The notes beneath the pieces were generated by a model. It worked only from the letters and a program-made list of their open reading frames with translations, made no database searches and was not told the origin of the DNA. A stretch of DNA of 8,961 bases from Azospirillum brasilense (GTDB lineage: Bacteria > Pseudomonadota > Alphaproteobacteria > Rickettsiales > UBA3002), in NCBI GenBank assembly GCA_003241645.1, contig QFOX01000072.1:1-8961 (forward strand), written 5' to 3'. A program made the position numbers and the translations under genes. Positions 5,574-8,961 of this stretch are shown one piece after another (positions within the stretch are counted from its first letter, which is position 1; each line of letters begins with the position of its first letter).

Positions 5574-5594
5574 AAAAAACCCATTGGTTCATGG
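5574..5594 (-). terminator. Weak intrinsic terminator after the COX1-like gene
   Basis: Immediately after the stop codon on the minus strand, CCAT (5591-5594) and ATGG (5581-5584) form a short stem followed by G and six T (5574-5579). The stem is only 4 bp (an alternative 4-bp pairing AACC/GGTT overlaps it), so the call rests mainly on the T tract and position. Confidence 0.4.
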
Positions 5595-5595
5595 C

Positions 5596-6939
5596 TTATA
5601 CGGATGCAGCCGCGCGCCCCCTGCGCACCGATTGCCAGACAACGATCACAAAGATCAACCCGCCGATAATGGCGAGCAACCCGCCAAGGCCCATGAAGCC
5701 AAGGGCTGCCTTCACGTCGGGCGCGAGGTTGGGGGTTTCCCCTGCCGGGGTCTTGCGCAGCACGCCATAGCCGCCCGAATAGGCCAGCCCGCCGATATGC
5801 ATCAGTTGCCCCACGCCATACAGAATGGGCTGCCAGAACGCGAGCCCGCGCTGCGCCACGGGCGCATAGCCGAAGCGCGGCAGCATGGCATAGGCAAGCC
5901 CCATCAGCGCCAGCGTCACGCCCACGATGGCCCCGTGGTAATGCGCGGGAATGACCACGTTCTGCCCGCTGATGAGCATGCCCAGCGTGCCGCCCGCCGC
6001 GAACAGCGTGAGCGAGCTCAGCAATGCCGAAGCATAGGCCCGGCCGCTGCGCGTGAACACACGGCGCGCCTGCCAGCATTTTACCGTCACCAGCAGCGCG
6101 AGGATGCTGCAGCCTGCCCCACCCAGCGAGATCATGACCTTGGTGTGGTAGCCAATGAACTCCGGCGAATCGAACGGATACAGCGCAAAGCCCGCCACAT
6201 GCGCCAGCGCGGTCAGCACGCACAGGCCATAGCTTGCCGCCACCGCGTGGCGGTTCAACCGCTCGCCGGACAGCAGCTCGATAAGTGCTACCCATGCCGC
6301 CATCATCAGCAGCGTGTAGGCCACCTGCAGAATGTGCCCACCCGCCCAGAACAGCGTTTCAAAGCGCACCTCAATGCCCAGATCCGCTGGCAGCAGATAC
6401 GCCGACAGGAAGAATGCCGCCAGCGCCAGCAGCACCGTCCACGCCGCCCAGATGAAGCCATGCATGTCGTGCGGAACGCTGCGCCACATGCTGGGGCGCA
6501 GATAATGGAACGCCACGGGTGCGGCGCTCACCAGCAGCCCGGCGGCGAGCAGGCCTAGACCCAGCAGGAACGGAAAATTATTCAGCACCGGAATGTAATT
6601 GCTTTTAATGACCTGCCAGTGCGGATCGACCGGCGAAAGCGCGATCAACGCCGTGGCGGCCGCCACCGTCCAGAACCCGCTGACGCGCCAGTAACGGTAA
6701 CGCTCCTGCGGCAACAGCAGGGCCCAGCCCATGCCCCCCACCGCCAGGAACCACAGCAGCACCGACAGATCCACATGCACCACCAGCGCCACGCCGAACA
6801 GCTCTTTCAGGCCGCCCAGCTGCGGGGTGCGCGCGATCACCAGAATAATGGCGAAGATGCCGGCAATGGCCAGCGCAATACCGCCGAGCCATAGCCAGCG
6901 TTTTGCATCCCGTATCGGGTTGTTCAGGGTCGTGTTCAT
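5596..6939 (-). CDS. Heme-copper oxidase subunit I-like membrane protein (orphan COX1 family)
   Basis: A 447-residue inner-membrane protein with about 12 hydrophobic helices, the number and order expected of heme-copper oxidase subunit I, and of similar length to cbb3/NorB-like subunits. Numbering from the upstream ATG at 6972: His66 in helix II (VVHVDLSVLLWFLA) fits the low-spin heme ligand; His213 (FWAGGHILQVAY, helix VI) and His258 (LTALAHVAGF, helix VII) fit CuB ligands; His344/His346 (VVIPAHYHGAIVG, helix X) fit the paired heme ligands. MHIGGLAYSGGYGVLRKT at 391-408 is a family-like helix XI signature. Odd points: helix VII has HV instead of HH, and the helix-VI Tyr four residues after His213 is Val. 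No subunit II or III gene lies in the window. I start at MNTTLNNPIRD (6939), because the upstream ATG at 6972 runs into the divergent ctaA control region. Divergent from ctaA by 88 bp. Whether it is a working oxidase is uncertain. Confidence 0.82.
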   Translation of the reverse strand: MNTTLNNPIRDAKRWLWLGGIALAIAGIFAIILVIARTPQLGGLKELFGVALVVHVDLSVLLWFLAVGGMGWALLLPQERYRYWRVSGFWTVAAATALIALSPVDPHWQVIKSNYIPVLNNFPFLLGLGLLAAGLLVSAAPVAFHYLRPSMWRSVPHDMHGFIWAAWTVLLALAAFFLSAYLLPADLGIEVRFETLFWAGGHILQVAYTLLMMAAWVALIELLSGERLNRHAVAASYGLCVLTALAHVAGFALYPFDSPEFIGYHTKVMISLGGAGCSILALLVTVKCWQARRVFTRSGRAYASALLSSLTLFAAGGTLGMLISGQNVVIPAHYHGAIVGVTLALMGLAYAMLPRFGYAPVAQRGLAFWQPILYGVGQLMHIGGLAYSGGYGVLRKTPAGETPNLAPDVKAALGFMGLGGLLAIIGGLIFVIVVWQSVRRGRAAASV

Positions 6940-7027
6940 GCCCCCGCGATTACTCCCAATCGGGCAAGTCACGCAAGCGGGAAACGCATGACGGATATTT
7001 CATTGGCAAGCGAACGCGCCCTGCGCT
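6940..7027. promoter_or_regulatory. Divergent control region between the COX1-like gene and ctaA
   Basis: This 88-bp gap must hold the promoters of both genes unless they are read from further away. I see no convincing -35/-10 pair on either strand. On the minus strand GGGAG (6954-6958) and a G-run (6941-6945) lie near the COX1-like start and may act as ribosome site. Confidence 0.35.
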
Positions 7028-8068
7028 ATGAGCGCGCTCATGCAACCCCTGCCCCGGCATTACCCATGGATTCGCGGCTGGCTCACCCTGTGTGCCGGGC
7101 TGGTCGTGTGCATGGTGCTCATCGGCGGGCTGACGCGGCTGACCGAATCGGGCCTGTCCATTGTCGAGTGGAAGCTGCTCTCCGGCATTCTGCCGCCCAT
7201 GAGCCAGCACGGCTGGGAGCAGGAATTCGCTGCCTACAAAACCTCGCCCGAATTCCAGAAGATCAACAGCGCCTTCAGCCTCAGCGACTTTAAGCGCATT
7301 TTCTGGCTGGAATATATCCACCGCGTGCTGGGCCGCATCATTGGGCTGGCGCTGGTGCTGCCCTTCCTGTTCTTCAGCCTGCGCCGCATGCTGCCCAAGC
7401 GGCTATTCTGGCGCATGGGGTTCGCCTGCGTGCTGGTGGCAAGCCAGGGGGCCGTTGGCTGGATCATGGTGGCCAGCGGGCTGGTGGACGCACCGCGCGT
7501 GAGCCCTATTAAACTGGCATTGCACCTGAGCCTAGCCCTCGCGCTTTACGCCACGCTGGTGTGGACGCGCTGGCAGATCGCCCCGGCGCAGCGCCCCCCC
7601 GCGCCGCCGCGCGCGCCGATTTTCCGGCTGCTTCTGCTGCTGAGCGCAGCGCAGATCGTGCTGGGTGCCCTCGTCGCCGGGCTGGATGCGGGCTACAGCT
7701 ATAATACCTTCCCGCTCATGGACGGTGCCTTCATTCCCAGCGGCCTGCATTTGCAGCAGCCATGGTGGCTCAACCATGTGGAAAATATTCGCACCGTGCA
7801 GTTCCAGCATCGCGTGGGGGCCTATCTGGTGGTGGCCTTGGCGCTGTTCGCCATCGCCCGCCATTACCGCACCGCCAATGCTGCCCAGCGCCGCGCCCTG
7901 CAATGGCTGGGTGCCAGCGTGGGCCTGCAGTTCGGCCTTGGCGTGGCCACGCTGCTGTCGGTCATGAACATTACGCTGGCCAGCGCGCACCAGCTTGGCG
8001 CGGTGCTATTATTGACTGTTTTACTTTGGATTATCTGGCTTTTTCCGCAGCAACGCGGGCTGAATTAA
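7028..8068 (+). CDS. ctaA: Heme A synthase CtaA (COX15 type)
   Basis: Inner-membrane enzyme that oxidises the C8 methyl of heme O to the formyl group of heme A, the cofactor of aa3-type cytochrome c oxidases. The 346-residue product has eight hydrophobic helices in two similar four-helix halves. Motifs: GGLTRLTESGLSIVEWK (33-49), EYIHRVLGR with Glu95 and His98, GWIMVASGLVD (144-154), His166 in ALHLSLAL, then in the second half GALVAGLDAGYSYNTFPLMDG (213-233), VQFQHRVGAYL with His261, and ASAHQLGAVLL with His321. The four histidines are the conserved heme-coordinating pairs. The length and the long loop between helices I and II fit the alphaproteobacterial/mitochondrial subgroup. The ATG at 7028 has no strong ribosome site; Met5 (7040) is possible. 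hemA follows 52 bp downstream on the same strand. Confidence 0.96.
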   Translation: MSALMQPLPRHYPWIRGWLTLCAGLVVCMVLIGGLTRLTESGLSIVEWKLLSGILPPMSQHGWEQEFAAYKTSPEFQKINSAFSLSDFKRIFWLEYIHRVLGRIIGLALVLPFLFFSLRRMLPKRLFWRMGFACVLVASQGAVGWIMVASGLVDAPRVSPIKLALHLSLALALYATLVWTRWQIAPAQRPPAPPRAPIFRLLLLLSAAQIVLGALVAGLDAGYSYNTFPLMDGAFIPSGLHLQQPWWLNHVENIRTVQFQHRVGAYLVVALALFAIARHYRTANAAQRRALQWLGASVGLQFGLGVATLLSVMNITLASAHQLGAVLLLTVLLWIIWLFPQQRGLN

Positions 8069-8069
8069 C

Positions 8070-8098
8070 TTGCCGTTTGGGCACACGCGTGCCATAAG
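8070..8098 (+). promoter_or_regulatory. Candidate sigma-70 promoter of hemA with a dyad in its spacer
   Basis: TTGCCG (8070-8075) and CATAAG (8093-8098) are 17 nt apart and begin right after the ctaA stop. Between and touching them, GGCAC (8080-8084) and GTGCC (8089-8093) form a perfect 5-bp dyad around ACGC. The predicted start near 8105 gives a leader of about 15 nt. The dyad placement is what an operator would look like; a ctaA terminator hairpin is the alternative, but it has no T tract. Confidence 0.5.
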
Positions 8099-8120
8099 GC
8101 GGCTAACCAATAAAAATACT

Positions 8121-8961
8121 ATGCAGAATCATCACCCCATCGATTACGATGCTGCGTTTGATGCAGCATTAGAGCAAATCCGCGCCGAAGGCCGCTACCG
8201 GGTTTTCACCGACCTTGAGCGCCAGGTCGGCCAGTTCCCGCGTGCCTATTCGCACCGTTCGGGGCAGGAAGTCATTGTCTGGTGCGCGAACGACTATCTC
8301 GGCATGGGCCAGCACCCCACCGTGCTGGACGCGATGCGCAACGCCATCACCACCATGGGCGCAGGCGCCGGTGGCACCCGCAACATCTCGGGCACGCACC
8401 ACAAGATCGTGCAGCTGGAATCCACGCTCGCGGAACTGCACAACAAAGACGCGGCGCTTGTGTTCACCTCGGGCTACGTGGCGAACGAAGCGGCGCTGAG
8501 CACGCTGGGCGCCATGCTGCCCGGTTGCGTCATGTTCTCCGACGCGCAGAACCACGCCAGCATGATCCACGGCATTCGCCAGAGCGGTGCCGAGAAGAAG
8601 ATCTTCCGCCACAACGACGTGGACCACCTGGCGAAGCTGCTCGCCACCACCGACATCCGCGCGCCGAAAATCATCGCGTTCGAATCCGTGTATTCCATGG
8701 ATGGCGACGTGGGCCCGATCAAAGAGATCTGCGCGCTGGCGCGCCAGTATAACGCCGTCACCTACCTCGACGAAGTGCATGCCGTGGGCATGTATGGCCG
8801 CCATGGCGGCGGCATTGCCGAGCGCGAAGGCCTGATGGACGAGGTGGATATCATTCAGGGCACGCTGGCCAAAGGCTTCGGCGTGATCGGCGGCTACATT
8901 GCCGCGCGCGCCAACATCGTGGACATGATCCGCTCCTATGCGCCGGGCTTCATTTTCACCA
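8121..8961 (+). CDS. hemA: 5-aminolevulinate synthase (3' end outside window)
   Basis: PLP enzyme condensing glycine with succinyl-CoA to 5-aminolevulinate, the first committed step of heme synthesis in alphaproteobacteria; cytoplasmic homodimer. The 280 codons present (families usually run about 400-410 residues) start MQNHHPIDYDAAFDAALEQI and show the alpha-oxoamine synthase hallmarks: VWCANDYLGMGQHPTVLDAM (53-72), the glycine-rich GAGAGGTRNISGTHH (80-94), SGYVANEAALSTL, DAQNHASMIHGIRQSG with His145, ESVYSMDGDVGPI (188-200), YLDEVHAVGMYGRHGGG with Asp217, and QGTLAKGFGVIGGYIA (246-261), in which Lys251 is the predicted PLP-binding lysine. No strong ribosome site precedes the ATG. It is downstream of ctaA in the same direction with its own candidate promoter. 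The reading frame runs off the window edge intact. Confidence 0.97.
   Translation, partial: MQNHHPIDYDAAFDAALEQIRAEGRYRVFTDLERQVGQFPRAYSHRSGQEVIVWCANDYLGMGQHPTVLDAMRNAITTMGAGAGGTRNISGTHHKIVQLESTLAELHNKDAALVFTSGYVANEAALSTLGAMLPGCVMFSDAQNHASMIHGIRQSGAEKKIFRHNDVDHLAKLLATTDIRAPKIIAFESVYSMDGDVGPIKEICALARQYNAVTYLDEVHAVGMYGRHGGGIAEREGLMDEVDIIQGTLAKGFGVIGGYIAARANIVDMIRSYAPGFIFT

Noticed and set aside
5584..6558. Plus-strand frame (324 codons) opposite the COX1-like gene
   Set aside because: Antisense shadow, extremely rich in His, Arg and Gln, while the opposite strand gives a coherent 12-helix protein.
8169..8804. Minus-strand frame (211 codons) opposite hemA
   Set aside because: Antisense to the conserved ALA synthase frame with all catalytic motifs; His/Arg/Val-rich shadow.

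Overview
The window looks like chromosomal, GC-rich housekeeping DNA from an alphaproteobacterium. The main evidence is 5-aminolevulinate synthase (the C4 route to heme, essentially alphaproteobacterial among bacteria), a COX15-type heme A synthase, a 17-kDa-antigen-like glycine-zipper lipoprotein, and fabI followed by aroC on one strand. I see no phage, plasmid, CRISPR, tRNA or rRNA signal. I cannot place it below class level; the composition is too GC-rich for a typical Rickettsia.

Layout: (1) htpG (Hsp90), minus strand, its 3' end cut off by the window start, with a heat-shock-type promoter. (2) A small plus-strand protein of unknown function. (3) aroC (chorismate synthase) and fabI (enoyl-ACP reductase), both minus strand with fabI upstream, separated by 182 bp of repeat-like DNA. 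(4) A small plus-strand membrane protein of unknown function, divergent from fabI across a region with a strong dyad. (5) A minus-strand glycine-zipper lipoprotein, convergent with the membrane protein across a perfect hairpin. (6) A minus-strand 12-helix relative of heme-copper oxidase subunit I. (7) Divergent from it, ctaA (heme A synthase) and then hemA (ALA synthase, cut off by the window end). Items 6-7 form a heme neighbourhood: hemA makes the first heme precursor, CtaA converts heme O to heme A, and the COX1-like protein belongs to a heme-binding family.

The most striking feature is a set of three different palindromic repeat elements within about 3.2 kb. Two of them lie inside, and in frame with, highly conserved housekeeping genes. 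A 66-bp element adds about 20 residues, read as HPERSEG..., to the HtpG middle domain. A roughly 61-69-bp element adds about 23 residues, read as PSPQPSPSGRG..., to AroC. A third, whose core reads VIPANAGIQ, sits between fabI and aroC. This parallels the protein-inserted palindromic elements of Rickettsia, but with different sequences. The second point of interest is the COX1-like protein: by eye it keeps the heme ligands but lacks one CuB histidine and the usual helix-VI tyrosine. Several promoter-scale dyads (fabI upstream region, hemA promoter spacer) and a sigma-32-like htpG promoter are also recorded. All assignments come from reading the sequence and remembered family motifs; no database search was run.
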